Assembly: GCF_025854275.1 (NCBI RefSeq)
Contig: NZ_CP107567.1
Span: 4,216,001 to 4,280,000 of the forward strand
DNA from: Streptomyces peucetius
Lineage (GTDB): Bacteria > Actinomycetota > Actinomycetes > Streptomycetales > Streptomycetaceae
Direction: 5' to 3'
DNA length: 64,000 nt
Below are positions 35,688-44,260 of this stretch, piece by piece. Every line of letters begins with the position of its first letter. Position 1 is the first letter of the stretch. The notes under the pieces were generated by a model. It made no database searches. It saw nothing but the letters and a program-made list of their open reading frames with translations, and was not told the DNA's origin. The position numbers and the translations under genes were made by a program.

Positions 35688-36227
35688 ATGACTGACGTAC
35701 GTGCTGAGCTGCTTCAGCAGATCAAGGACAAGGCCGTGGTGCACGGCAAGGTGACCCTCTCCTCGGGCATCGAGGCCGACTGGTACATCGACCTGCGCCG
35801 GATCACGCTGGACGGCGAGGCCGCGCCGATGGTCGGTCAGGTGATGCTCGACGCCACCGCCGACCTCGACTACGACTGCGTGGGCGGGCTGACGCTGGGC
35901 GCCGACCCGGTGGCGACGGCGATGCTGCACGCCTCGGCCGCCCGTGGTGAGCGGCTGGACGCGTATGTCGTCCGCAAGGCCGGCAAGGCGCACGGCATGC
36001 AGCGCCGGATCGAGGGCACGGACGTCAAGGGCCGGCGCTGCCTCGTGGTCGAGGACGTGTCCACCACCGGCGGCTCCCCGCTGACCGCCGTCGAGGCGGT
36101 CAGGGAGGCCGGCGGCGAGGTCGTCGCCGTCGCCGTCATCGTGGAGCGCGGTGCCGCCCCCAAGATCGCGGAGGCGGGCCTTCCGTACGTCAACGCCTAC
36201 TCGCTCGAGGATCTCGGTCTGGCCTGA
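35688..36227 (+). CDS. pyrE: Orotate phosphoribosyltransferase
   Basis: The ATG at 35688 gives 179 residues. The PRPP signature CLVVEDVSTTGGSPL starts at residue 118, and the N-terminal part has VTLSSGIEADWYIDLRR and GLTLGADPVATAML, both typical of OPRTase. It converts orotate and PRPP to OMP in pyrimidine synthesis. It lies downstream of the epimerase gene and is followed by a 32-bp palindrome that contains a parS core and could also act as terminator. Confidence 0.94.
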   Translation: MTDVRAELLQQIKDKAVVHGKVTLSSGIEADWYIDLRRITLDGEAAPMVGQVMLDATADLDYDCVGGLTLGADPVATAMLHASAARGERLDAYVVRKAGKAHGMQRRIEGTDVKGRRCLVVEDVSTTGGSPLTAVEAVREAGGEVVAVAVIVERGAAPKIAEAGLPYVNAYSLEDLGLA

Positions 36228-36255
36228 TCATGGCCTGACCTGGGGGTACGTCGAG

Positions 36256-36287
36256 GGGCGCGCTGTTTCACGTGAAACAGCGCGCCC
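36256..36287. other. parS site (ParB-binding centromere) in a 32-bp perfect palindrome
   Basis: GTTTCACGTGAAAC at 36265-36278 is the Streptomyces parS consensus. It is embedded in a perfectly symmetric 32-bp sequence with GC-rich arms. ParB loads at such sites, most of which cluster near oriC, so this locates the window in the central chromosome. The extended symmetry 29 bp after pyrE may also form its terminator. Confidence 0.9.
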
Positions 36288-36415
36288 TTGTCGCATACAG
36301 GCAGCACAGGCATGCTGGTGCCGGGACGGGAGTCTGGAAAGATAGGCCGCGACGATGACGTCGCCCAAGGTCAGGGCCCAGCACCACATACCCGCACATC
36401 ACAAGGAGCGGACAT

Positions 36416-37438
36416 ATGCCCATCGCGACTCCCGAGGTCTACGCCGAGATGCTCGACCGGGCGAAGGCAGGCAAGTTTGCCTACCCGGCCATCAACGTGA
36501 CCTCGTCCCAGACCCTGCACGCTGCACTGCGTGGCTTCGCGGAGGCCGAGAGCGACGGCATCATCCAGATTTCCACCGGCGGTGCCGAGTTCCTGGGTGG
36601 CCAGCACAGCAAGGACATGGTCACCGGCGCCGTCGCCCTGGCCGAGTTCGCGCACATCGTCGCGGCCAAGTACGACATCACCGTCGCCCTGCACACGGAC
36701 CACTGCCCGAAGGACAAGCTGGACGGCTACGTACGTCCGCTGCTCGACATCTCCGCCGAGCGCGTGAAGGCCGGCCGCAACCCGCTGTTCCAGTCCCACA
36801 TGTGGGACGGTTCGGCCGAGACCCTCGCCGACAACCTGACCATCGGCCAGGAGCTGCTGGCCCAGGCCGCCGCCGCCAAGATCATCCTCGAGGTCGAGAT
36901 CACCCCGACCGGCGGCGAGGAGGACGGCGTCTCCCACGAGATCAACGACGAGCTGTACACCACCGTCGACGACGCGCTGCGCACCGCCGAGGCCCTCGGC
37001 CTGGGCGAGAAGGGCCGCTACCTGCTGGCCGCCTCCTTCGGCAACGTGCACGGCGTCTACAAGCCGGGCAACGTCGTGCTCCGCCCCGAGCTGCTGAAGG
37101 ACCTCCAGGCCGGTGTCGCCGCCAAGTACGGCAAGGCGGACCCGTTCGACTTCGTCTTCCACGGCGGCTCCGGCTCGACCGCCGAGGAGATCTCCACCGC
37201 GCTGGAGAACGGCGTCGTGAAGATGAACCTCGACACCGACACTCAGTACGCGTTCACCCGCCCCGTCGCGGACCACATGTTCAAGAACTACGACGGTGTC
37301 CTGAAGGTCGACGGCGAGGTCGGCTCCAAGAAGACCTACGACCCGCGCACCTGGGGCAAGCTGGCCGAGGCCGGCATGGCCACCCGTGTCGCCGAGGCCT
37401 GCGCGGCCCTCCGCTCCACCGGCACCAGGATCAAGTAG
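36416..37438 (+). CDS. fba: Class II fructose-bisphosphate aldolase
   Basis: The ATG at 36416 follows AAGGAG. The 340 residues have class II aldolase features: PAINVTSSQTLHAAL, the zinc-ligand region ALHTDHCPKD (H93 and the following His), EVEITPTGGEEDG, HGGSGS and NLDTDTQYA. It cleaves fructose 1,6-bisphosphate in glycolysis and works in reverse in gluconeogenesis, in the cytosol. It has its own leader after the parS site and is closed by the hairpin at 37450. Confidence 0.96.
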   Translation: MPIATPEVYAEMLDRAKAGKFAYPAINVTSSQTLHAALRGFAEAESDGIIQISTGGAEFLGGQHSKDMVTGAVALAEFAHIVAAKYDITVALHTDHCPKDKLDGYVRPLLDISAERVKAGRNPLFQSHMWDGSAETLADNLTIGQELLAQAAAAKIILEVEITPTGGEEDGVSHEINDELYTTVDDALRTAEALGLGEKGRYLLAASFGNVHGVYKPGNVVLRPELLKDLQAGVAAKYGKADPFDFVFHGGSGSTAEEISTALENGVVKMNLDTDTQYAFTRPVADHMFKNYDGVLKVDGEVGSKKTYDPRTWGKLAEAGMATRVAEACAALRSTGTRIK

Positions 37439-37449
37439 GCATCTGCCGT

Positions 37450-37494
37450 CACCACGGGCCCGGCACCCCTTCGCGGGGCGCCGGGCCCGTGGTG
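37450..37494 (+). terminator. fba terminator
   Basis: CACCACGGGCCCGGC and its exact complement form a 15-bp stem, extended by an inner CCCC/GGGG pairing, 12 bp after the fba stop. Confidence 0.88.
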
Positions 37495-37518
37495 TATCCG
37501 CTCCGGGGAGGGACCGAC

Positions 37519-38676
37519 ATGACCTTCGACTTCGATGCCGTCGTCGACCGGCGAGGCACCTGGTGCGTGCAGTGGGACGGGGTCGCCGACCGGTTCGGCG
37601 TCGACGGACTGCTGCCCTTCACCATCTCCGACATGGACTTCCCGTCCCCGCCCGCGGTCCTGGACGCGCTCAGGGACCGGATCGCGCACGGTGTCCTCGG
37701 CTACACGGACTGGCGGCACGAGGACTTCCTCTCGGCGATCCGCGACTGGTTCGCTCTGCGGTACGGCACCGCCGTCGACACCGACCGCGTCGTCTACGCG
37801 CCCTCCGTGCTGGGCCAGCTCTCCCAGCTGCTGCGGATGTGGACCGGGCCGGGCGAGGGCGTGGTCGTCCACGCCCCCACGTACGACGGTTTCATCAAGG
37901 CGATCACCGGCCTCGGGCGTGAGCTGCGCGTGGTGCCCGTCGGGGACGACGAGGCGCTGGAACGGCAGCTCGCCAGGCCCGACAGCAAGGTCCTGGTGCT
38001 CTGCTCCCCGCACAACCCCACCGGACGGGTGTGGACCCACGAGGAGCTGACGAGGACCGCCGAGCTGGCCGCGCGCTACGGCGTCGCCGTCGTCAGCGAC
38101 GAGATCCACGCCGACTTCGTGCACGGCGACGGCGTGCACCTGCCCTGGACGCGCTACGGCACCGGCCGCTGGGCGCTGATCACCTCCGGCACCAAGGCGT
38201 TCAACTTCCCCGCGCTGACCGGCTCGTACGGCATCATCGGCGACGCCGACGACCACGCCCAGTTCCTGCGCCGGATGCAGACCGGGGAGGGGCTGGCCTC
38301 TCCCGCCGTGCTGTCACTGACCGCCCACATCGCCGCATACCGCGAGGGCGGGCCGTGGCTGGACGCGCTCAAGACCTATGTGGCCGGCAACCTGGGGATG
38401 CTCGCCGACCGGCTCGATGCGGCGTTCCCGCAGCTCGGCTGGGAGCCGCCGCAGGCCGGCTACCTCGCCTGGATCGACCTGAGGCCGCTCGGCGTGGGCT
38501 CACGCATCGACGACACCGCCCTCCAGCGGGAGCTGGTCCACCGGGAGAAGGTCGCCGTCATGCCGGGCACGACATACGGCTGCGAGGGGTTCGTCCGGCT
38601 GAACGCCGGCTGCCCCCGCAGCAAGGCGGAACGCGGGGCCGACGCGTTGATCCGGGCCCTTCGCCGACTCGTCTGA
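37519..38676 (+). CDS. MalY/PatB-type PLP enzyme (aminotransferase or cystathionine beta-lyase)
   Basis: The ATG at 37519 follows GGGGAGGGA; the frame is open for more than 1 kb upstream but that part is fba in another frame. The 385 residues show the MalY/PatB start FTISDMDFPSPPAVLDAL, GYTDWRHEDF, CSPHNPTGRVW and the PLP Lys in SGTKAFNFPAL (K226). Members cleave cystathionine or act as aminotransferases; the sequence alone does not decide. The MFS exporter gene follows after 28 bp. Confidence 0.85.
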   Translation: MTFDFDAVVDRRGTWCVQWDGVADRFGVDGLLPFTISDMDFPSPPAVLDALRDRIAHGVLGYTDWRHEDFLSAIRDWFALRYGTAVDTDRVVYAPSVLGQLSQLLRMWTGPGEGVVVHAPTYDGFIKAITGLGRELRVVPVGDDEALERQLARPDSKVLVLCSPHNPTGRVWTHEELTRTAELAARYGVAVVSDEIHADFVHGDGVHLPWTRYGTGRWALITSGTKAFNFPALTGSYGIIGDADDHAQFLRRMQTGEGLASPAVLSLTAHIAAYREGGPWLDALKTYVAGNLGMLADRLDAAFPQLGWEPPQAGYLAWIDLRPLGVGSRIDDTALQRELVHREKVAVMPGTTYGCEGFVRLNAGCPRSKAERGADALIRALRRLV

Positions 38677-38704
38677 CCCGGCCACGGCTGGGATGATCCC
38701 GGGT

Positions 38705-40201
38705 ATGGACACCCGCCCCGGGGACATCAGACTGTCGTCGGCCACCGGCCGCTGGGTGATGCTGACGACCGTCCTCGGCTCCGGGATGGCGCTGCTCGAC
38801 TCGACCGTCGTCAACGTCGCACTGCCCCGTATCGGCGCGGACCTCGATGCCGACCTGGCCGTCCTCCAGTGGACGGTCAACGCGTACATGCTGACGCTGG
38901 CGGCGCTGATCCTGCTCGGCGGGGCGCTCGGCGACCGCTACGGACGCCGCCGGATCTTCGTCCTCGGCGTGGTCTGGTTCGCCGTCGGCTCCCTGCTGTG
39001 CGGGATCGCGCCGAACGGAGGCGTGCTCGTCGCCGCCCGCGCGCTCCAGGGCATCGGCGGCGCCCTGCTCACCCCGGGATCGCTGGCGCTGATCCAGGCG
39101 AGCTTCCACCCGGACGACCGTTCCCGCGCGGTGGGCCTGTGGTCCGGGCTCGGCGGCGTCGGCGCGGCGATCGGGCCGTTCGTCGGCGGCTGGCTCGTCG
39201 ACGGCCCCGGCTGGCGGTGGGTGTTCCTGCTCAATGTGCCGCTCGCCGTGCTGTGCGTGCCCGTGGCGCTGCGGCACGTGCCGGAGTCCCGCGACGCCAG
39301 GGCCACCGGCCGCTTCGACGTGCTCGGCGCGCTGCTGTGCGCCGTGGCACTGGGTCTCGTGACGTACGCGCTGATCGCCGAGGCCGTGTGGGCCGGGATC
39401 GTGGGCGTGGTGACGGGGGCGGCCTTCGTCCTGCGGGAACGGCGGACGCCCGAGCCGATGCTGCCCCTGTCGATCTTCGCGTCACGCCGGTTCACCGCCG
39501 TGAACGTGGTGACGCTCTGCGTGTACGCCGCGTTCGGCGGGTTCTTCTTCCTGATCGTGCTCCAGCTCCAGGTGGTGGCCGACTACTCGGCCCTCGCCGC
39601 CGGCACGGCGCTGCTGCCCACCACCGTGCTGATGCTGCTGCTGTCCGCGCGCTCCGGCGCACTGGGCGACCGCATCGGCCCCCGCATCCCGCTCACGGTC
39701 GGGCCGCTGCTCTGCGCGGCCGGGACGATGCTGACGCTGCGGATCGGCGAGGGCGCCTCCTACGTCACCGACGTGCTGCCCGCGATGCTGGTCATGGGCC
39801 TCGGCATGGTCACGCTCGTGGCGCCGCTGACCGCGACCGTGCTGGCGTCCGTGGAGACCGGCCGGGCGGGCATCGCCAGCGGCATCAACAACGCGGCGGC
39901 CCGCGCGGCCGGCCTGATCGCGGTGGCCGCGCTGCCCCTGCTGGCGGGCATGGGACCGGAGTCGTACCGCTCGGCGGCGGAGTTCGGGGAGACGTTCCGG
40001 CGGGCGATCCCGATGTGTGCGGGGGTGCTGGTGGCCGGAGCGCTCATCGCCTGGTGGACGGTACGGGTGCCGCCGGAGGAGGCCGCGGTCTGCCACCCCG
40101 AGTGCAAGGTCAACTGTGGTGTCGCGGCACCGCCGCTGGAACCGCCGGGCGCCGGGAAGACGCGTGGGGCCGGCGGCCCCGGAACCTCTCCCGACCTGTG
40201 A
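38705..40201 (+). CDS. MFS drug exporter, DHA2 family (14 helices)
   Basis: The ATG at 38705 is taken as start (an in-frame ATG at 38693 is possible). The 498 residues hold about 14 transmembrane helices. Motif C-like GSGMALLDSTVVNVALP and motif A GALGDRYGRRRIF are typical of proton-driven multidrug efflux of the EmrB/QacA type. The hydrophilic C-terminus contains three Cys (VCHPECKVNC), which is unusual for the family. It may be co-transcribed with the PatB-type gene upstream and the DUF3151 gene 11 bp downstream. Substrate unknown. Confidence 0.87.
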   Translation: MDTRPGDIRLSSATGRWVMLTTVLGSGMALLDSTVVNVALPRIGADLDADLAVLQWTVNAYMLTLAALILLGGALGDRYGRRRIFVLGVVWFAVGSLLCGIAPNGGVLVAARALQGIGGALLTPGSLALIQASFHPDDRSRAVGLWSGLGGVGAAIGPFVGGWLVDGPGWRWVFLLNVPLAVLCVPVALRHVPESRDARATGRFDVLGALLCAVALGLVTYALIAEAVWAGIVGVVTGAAFVLRERRTPEPMLPLSIFASRRFTAVNVVTLCVYAAFGGFFFLIVLQLQVVADYSALAAGTALLPTTVLMLLLSARSGALGDRIGPRIPLTVGPLLCAAGTMLTLRIGEGASYVTDVLPAMLVMGLGMVTLVAPLTATVLASVETGRAGIASGINNAAARAAGLIAVAALPLLAGMGPESYRSAAEFGETFRRAIPMCAGVLVAGALIAWWTVRVPPEEAAVCHPECKVNCGVAAPPLEPPGAGKTRGAGGPGTSPDL

Positions 40202-40212
40202 GACTGGGGACC

Positions 40213-40626
40213 ATGTCGATCCACGAGAACCTGCTCGGGGGCCCGCCCCCGACCCACCTGCCCGACGAGCCCGGCCCGCGCGAGCTGCTGGCCGGCGGCA
40301 CCGCCGCCGCCGACGTCGCCGCCCAGTACCCGACCAGCTCGCTCGCCTGGGCGCAGCTCGCCGACGACGCCTTCGAGAACGGCCGCGTCGTCGAGTCGTA
40401 CGCCTACGCCCGCACCGGCTACCACCGCGGCCTCGACGCGCTGCGCCGCAACGGCTGGAAGGGCCACGGCCCGGTGCCGTGGGAGCACGAGCCCAACCGC
40501 GGCTTCCTGCGCGCGCTGAACGCGCTGGCGCGCGCGGCGGGCGCGATCGGCGAGAAGGAGGAGCACGAGCGCTGCACGACCTTCCTGCGCGACTCCTCCG
40601 AGACCGCGGCGGAGACGCTGCGCTGA
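40213..40626 (+). CDS. DUF3151 family protein
   Basis: The ATG at 40213 follows GGGGA and gives 137 residues: MSIHENLLGGPPPTHLPDEP, then helical repeats (SSLAWAQLADDAFENG, ESYAYARTGYHRGLDALRRN, EPNRGFLRALNALARAAG). The TPR-like pattern and length fit DUF3151, an actinobacterial family of unknown function. A strong hairpin follows after 18 bp. Confidence 0.85.
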   Translation: MSIHENLLGGPPPTHLPDEPGPRELLAGGTAAADVAAQYPTSSLAWAQLADDAFENGRVVESYAYARTGYHRGLDALRRNGWKGHGPVPWEHEPNRGFLRALNALARAAGAIGEKEEHERCTTFLRDSSETAAETLR

Positions 40627-40644
40627 CCCGACCGTGGGGCCGGG

Positions 40645-40680
40645 CCCGGCGGGCGCAGGTGCAGGCCTGCGCCCGCCGGG
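40645..40680 (+). terminator. Terminator after the DUF3151 gene
   Basis: CCCGGCGGGCGCAGG and its exact complement form a 15-bp stem with a 6-nt loop. A second palindrome of similar sequence (GGTGCAGGCCTGCACC) follows near 40695-40710. The remaining gap to 40992 shows no gene. Confidence 0.8.
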
Positions 40681-40992
40681 TGGCATGCCGCAGGTGCAGG
40701 CCTGCACCCGCCGGGGCGGCGTGCCGCCGGCTGCACCGGCCGTGAGCCGGGCCTCCGGGCCCGGGACACCCGCCGTGAACGGGGGTGCGGCCCTGCGGCA
40801 CCGTGCCGCAACCGTGCCGTCGCCGAGGGCCGGGGCCCGCGGCCCGGACGACCGGGGGCGCAGGTCAGCAGCCCGGTACGATCCCACGTCGTACTGCTCT
40901 TTCGCGTCTTTCGCGCATTCACAGCCGGTGCAGAGGCCCCCACACACCCTCTCCCCCCAAACGCCGGCCGGACACAGGGGGAGAGGTCTGTC

Positions 40993-41888
40993 GTGGGCCA
41001 GCGTGCCGCCGCCCGCCAGGGACGCAGCCGCAGACGGAGCCGTCGGAGTACGGGTCGGCGCCGTCCGACCGGACCGATAGTCCTGCTGGGCATCTGTCTT
41101 GCCCTCATGTCCGTGGGCGCGGGAGCCGCGCTCGCACACTGGCGCGGGGCCCCGCCCGCCGGGACCGCGGCCGGCGCTCCCGAGCCCGAGGTCTCGCCAC
41201 TGACGTCCGCCGACGCGGGCGGCTCACCGCCGCCGTCGGAGAGTCCCAGGAGCTCGGCGAAGCCGAAGCCCGAGCCCGAGCCGTCACCGTCCCCCTCCCC
41301 GTCGAAGAGCAGGACGCCGGTCGTCCCCGCCTCCGGCCCCGGGACGTTCACCGTGGCGCAGGCCGGCGGCGAGGCGACCGGCGGTAGCGGCACGCTGCGC
41401 CGCTACCGGGTCGAGGTCGAGGACGGCATCGACGTCTCCGCACGGCAGGCCGCCGCCGAGATCCAGCAGATCCTCGCCCACCCGCGCGGCTGGCCGCAGG
41501 CGGCCGGGGCCGCTTCCAGCTCGTCTCGTCGGACGCCGACTTCGTGATCAGGATCGCGACCCCCGCCACCGCGGACAAGCTCTGCCTCGCCGTGGGTCTC
41601 GACACCGGCGGTGAACTGAACTGCGAGACCGTCGAGGATGTCGTGGTGAACCTGAAGCGCCGGCTGCTCGGCTCGCCCACCTTCGCCGGGACGCCCGCCG
41701 AGTACCGTCATCTGATCATCAACGACGAGGTCGGTCACGAGATCGGCATCCGGCAGCACCTGGGCTGCCCGGGCCCCGGCCGGCCCGCGCCGGTGATGAT
41801 GCAGCAGATCAAGGGCCTGAACGGATGCGTCTCCAACGCCTGGCCGTACGACGACGAGGGGACCTATCTCACCGGTCCGCCCGCATGA
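40993..41888 (+). pseudogene. DUF3152 (metalloprotease-like) secreted protein, frameshifted
   Basis: The GTG at 40993 follows GGGGAGAGG. The first frame encodes a basic N-terminus, one membrane helix (GPIVLLGICLALMSVGAG), a Pro/Ser linker and the start of DUF3152 (RRYRVEVEDGIDVS, ILAHPRGWP), ending at 41547. The domain continues without gap in another frame (FQLVSSDADFVIRIATPAT) to 41888, so one base is missing near the G-run around 41505. In addition the zinc motif, normally HEVGH, reads NDEVGHEIG here. Either the gene is decaying, or the frameshift is an assembly error and only the H-to-D change is real. Confidence 0.75.
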
Positions 41889-41975
41889 ACTTCTGTTTAT
41901 GATGCCGGTGGGGACCGGGGCCCACACCGGAACAGGAAGGGGCGGACCGCTACCCGGATCGTCGAGGAGACAGCG

Positions 41976-42794
41976 ATGTCACATGACGCCGCCCCGAATC
42001 TGGACTTCGCGGGCACCACGCCGTACGAGGACTACGTCCAGGCGGACGTCCTCACCCACCTCCAGCATCCGCGGTCGGACGACCCCGGCGAGATGGTCTT
42101 CCTGGTCACCACCCAGGTCATGGAGCTGTGGTTCACCGTCGTCGTCCACGAGTGGGAGACCGCCGCACGCGCCCTGCGCGAGGACCGGATCCCCGTTGCG
42201 ATGGACGCGCTGAAGCGGTCACTGCGCGAGCTGGAGGCGCTCAACGCCTCGTGGAAGCCGATCGCCAACCTGACGCCCGCGCAGTTCAACGCCTACCGTG
42301 ACGCCCTCGGCGAGGGCTCCGGCTTCCAGTCCGCGATGTACCGGCGGATGGAGTTCCTGCTCGGCGACAAGTCCGCGTCCATGCTCGTACCGCACCGTGG
42401 CGCCGCGCGCGTCCACGCAGAGCTGGAGAAGGCGCTGCACGAGCCGAGCCTCTACGACGAGGTGCTGCGGCTCCTCGCACGGCGTGGGTACGCGGTGCCG
42501 GCCGAGGTGCTGGAGCGGGACCTGTCGCAGAAGTACGAACCGTCGGAGGCGGTCGAGCAGGTCTGGGCCGAGGTGTACTCGGGCGACCAGGAGACCGAAC
42601 TCGTACGGCTCGGCGAGGCGCTCACCGACGTCGGCGAGCTCGTGTGGCGATGGCGCAACGACCACCTCGTGGCGACCCGGCGGGCCATGGGCTCCAAGGT
42701 CGGCACCGGCGGCTCCGCCGGTGTGGCCTGGCTCGAGAAGCGCGCCGGGAAGAACGTCTTCCCCGAGCTGTGGACGGCGCGCAGCCATGTCTGA
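41976..42794 (+). CDS. kynA: Tryptophan 2,3-dioxygenase
   Basis: The ATG at 41976 follows GAGGAGACAG. The 272 residues have tryptophan dioxygenase signatures: TPYEDYVQADVLTHLQHP, FLVTTQVMELWFTVVVHEWE and SGFQSAMYRRMEFLLGDKS, a late WRNDHLVATRRAMGSKVGTGG with the haem-ligand His region. It opens the indole ring of L-tryptophan to N-formylkynurenine. The next gene, kynU, overlaps it by 8 bp, and the probable formamidase follows, so the three enzymes for tryptophan to anthranilate are together. Confidence 0.95.
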   Translation: MSHDAAPNLDFAGTTPYEDYVQADVLTHLQHPRSDDPGEMVFLVTTQVMELWFTVVVHEWETAARALREDRIPVAMDALKRSLRELEALNASWKPIANLTPAQFNAYRDALGEGSGFQSAMYRRMEFLLGDKSASMLVPHRGAARVHAELEKALHEPSLYDEVLRLLARRGYAVPAEVLERDLSQKYEPSEAVEQVWAEVYSGDQETELVRLGEALTDVGELVWRWRNDHLVATRRAMGSKVGTGGSAGVAWLEKRAGKNVFPELWTARSHV

Positions 42795-43974
42795 GTCCCT
42801 GGCCCGGAAGGCCGCGGCGCTCGACGCCGCAGACGAACTCGCCGGTGCGCGAAAGCTGTTCACCCTCGACGACACGGTCTACCTCGACGGCAACTCGCTC
42901 GGCGCGCTGCCCGCGCACGTCCCCGAGCGGGTCGCCGACGTCGTGAACCGCCAGTGGGGGCAGCTGCGCATCCGCTCCTGGACCGAGGGCGACTGGTGGA
43001 CCGCGCCCGAGCGGATCGGCGACCGGATAGCGCCCCTGGTGGGCGCGGCGACCGGGCAGATCGTGGTCGGCGACTCCACCAGCGTCAACGTCTTCAAGGC
43101 CGTCGTCGGTGCGGTACGGCTCGTCGACGACCCTGCCCGTACGGACATCCTGGTCGACGCGACGACGTTCCCCACCGACGGGTACATCGCGTCCTCCGCC
43201 GCCCGGATGACCGGTCACCGGATCGTGCCCGTCGACCCGTCGGACCTCGCGTCGGCGCTCGGCCCGGCCACGGCCGTGGTGCTCCTCAACCACGTCGACT
43301 ACCGCTCCGGCCGGCTCCACGACCTGCCCGGTCTCACGGCGGCGATCCAGGACACGGGCGCCCTCGCGGTCTGGGACCTGTGCCACAGCGCGGGCGCGCT
43401 GCCGGTCGGTCTCGACGCGCACGGCGTCGACCTCGCCGTCGGCTGCACCTACAAGTACCTGAACGGCGGGCCCGGTTCGCCCGCGTACCTGTACGTCGCC
43501 GAGCGGCATCAGGCGTCCTTCGACTCGCCCCTGCCCGGGTGGACGTCGCACGCCGACCCGTTCGCGATGACACCAGGCTACGAGGCGGCCGCCGGGTCGA
43601 CCCGCGGCCGGGTCGGCACGCCCGACATCCTGTCCATGCTCGCCCTCGAGGCGGCGCTGGACGTCTGGGACGGGATCGCGATCGAGGCCGTGCGGGCCAA
43701 GAGCCTGGCGCTGACGGACTTCTTCCTGGAGTGCGTCGAGGCGTACGTCCCGGCGGGCCGGGTCACGTCCCTGACCCCGGCGGACCACGCCGCCCGCGGC
43801 AGCCAGGTCGCCCTGCGGTGCGGGGACGCGCCGCGGGTCATGGAGGAGCTCATCGCCCGGGGCGTCGTGGGGGACCTGCGGCGGCCGGACGTGCTGCGGT
43901 TCGGATTCACGCCGCTGTACGTGGGGTTCGCGGACACGGAACGCGCGGCGCGGGTCCTGGCGGACGTGCTGTAG
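42787..43974 (+). CDS. kynU: Kynureninase
   Basis: The ATG at 42787 overlaps the end of kynA. The 395 residues show fold-type I PLP features: LDGNSLGALPAHVPERVADV, the PLP Lys in GCTYKYLNGGPGSPAYLYV (K223), WTSHADPFAM and RVGTPDILSMLALEAAL. It splits kynurenine to anthranilate and alanine. Anthranilate can feed secondary metabolism or re-enter tryptophan synthesis. Translational coupling to kynA fits a dedicated degradation operon. Confidence 0.94.
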   Translation: MSESLARKAAALDAADELAGARKLFTLDDTVYLDGNSLGALPAHVPERVADVVNRQWGQLRIRSWTEGDWWTAPERIGDRIAPLVGAATGQIVVGDSTSVNVFKAVVGAVRLVDDPARTDILVDATTFPTDGYIASSAARMTGHRIVPVDPSDLASALGPATAVVLLNHVDYRSGRLHDLPGLTAAIQDTGALAVWDLCHSAGALPVGLDAHGVDLAVGCTYKYLNGGPGSPAYLYVAERHQASFDSPLPGWTSHADPFAMTPGYEAAAGSTRGRVGTPDILSMLALEAALDVWDGIAIEAVRAKSLALTDFFLECVEAYVPAGRVTSLTPADHAARGSQVALRCGDAPRVMEELIARGVVGDLRRPDVLRFGFTPLYVGFADTERAARVLADVL

Positions 43975-44039
43975 CCCTGCGGGTCCGGGCCGGGCCGGGC
44001 CGGCCCGGACCGCTGCGCGGAGCCGTTCCCCACCCCGCC

Positions 44040-44170
44040 CCTTCCCGAACCGGGGGCTCCGTCCCCGGACCCCCGCGCCTCAATCGCCGGCGAGGCTGGA
44101 GAATCCAGCCCGCCCGGCGATTGAGGGCCCGCGCGAAGCGCGGTACGGGGTCCGGGGCTTGCCCCGGAAC
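44040..44170. repeat. Nested palindromic intergenic element (copy 1)
   Basis: CTCAATCGCCGG (44079-44090) pairs with 44114-44125, and outer arms CCCCGGACCCC (44063-44073) pair with 44147-44157. The motif order (GGGGGCTCCG, CCCCGCGCCTCAA-CGCCGG, TTGAGG, GAAGCGCGGTAC, GGGGTCCGGGGCTTGCCCC) recurs at 49475-49700. I recognise this as a common intergenic family in Streptomyces. It may end transcription from kynU. Confidence 0.75.
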
Positions 44171-44260
44171 GGCCGGGCCCGCCGCCTCGCGGTCCGGGCT
44201 GGTAGCGTCCGCGCTGGTCAGGTGGAACAGGCCACCACCGCGGGACTGTTGGAGCAGCGC

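Noticed and set aside
36256..36287. The palindrome after pyrE as nothing more than a terminator
   Set aside because: Its centre is the exact 14-bp parS consensus, which is unlikely by chance; a double role is kept open.
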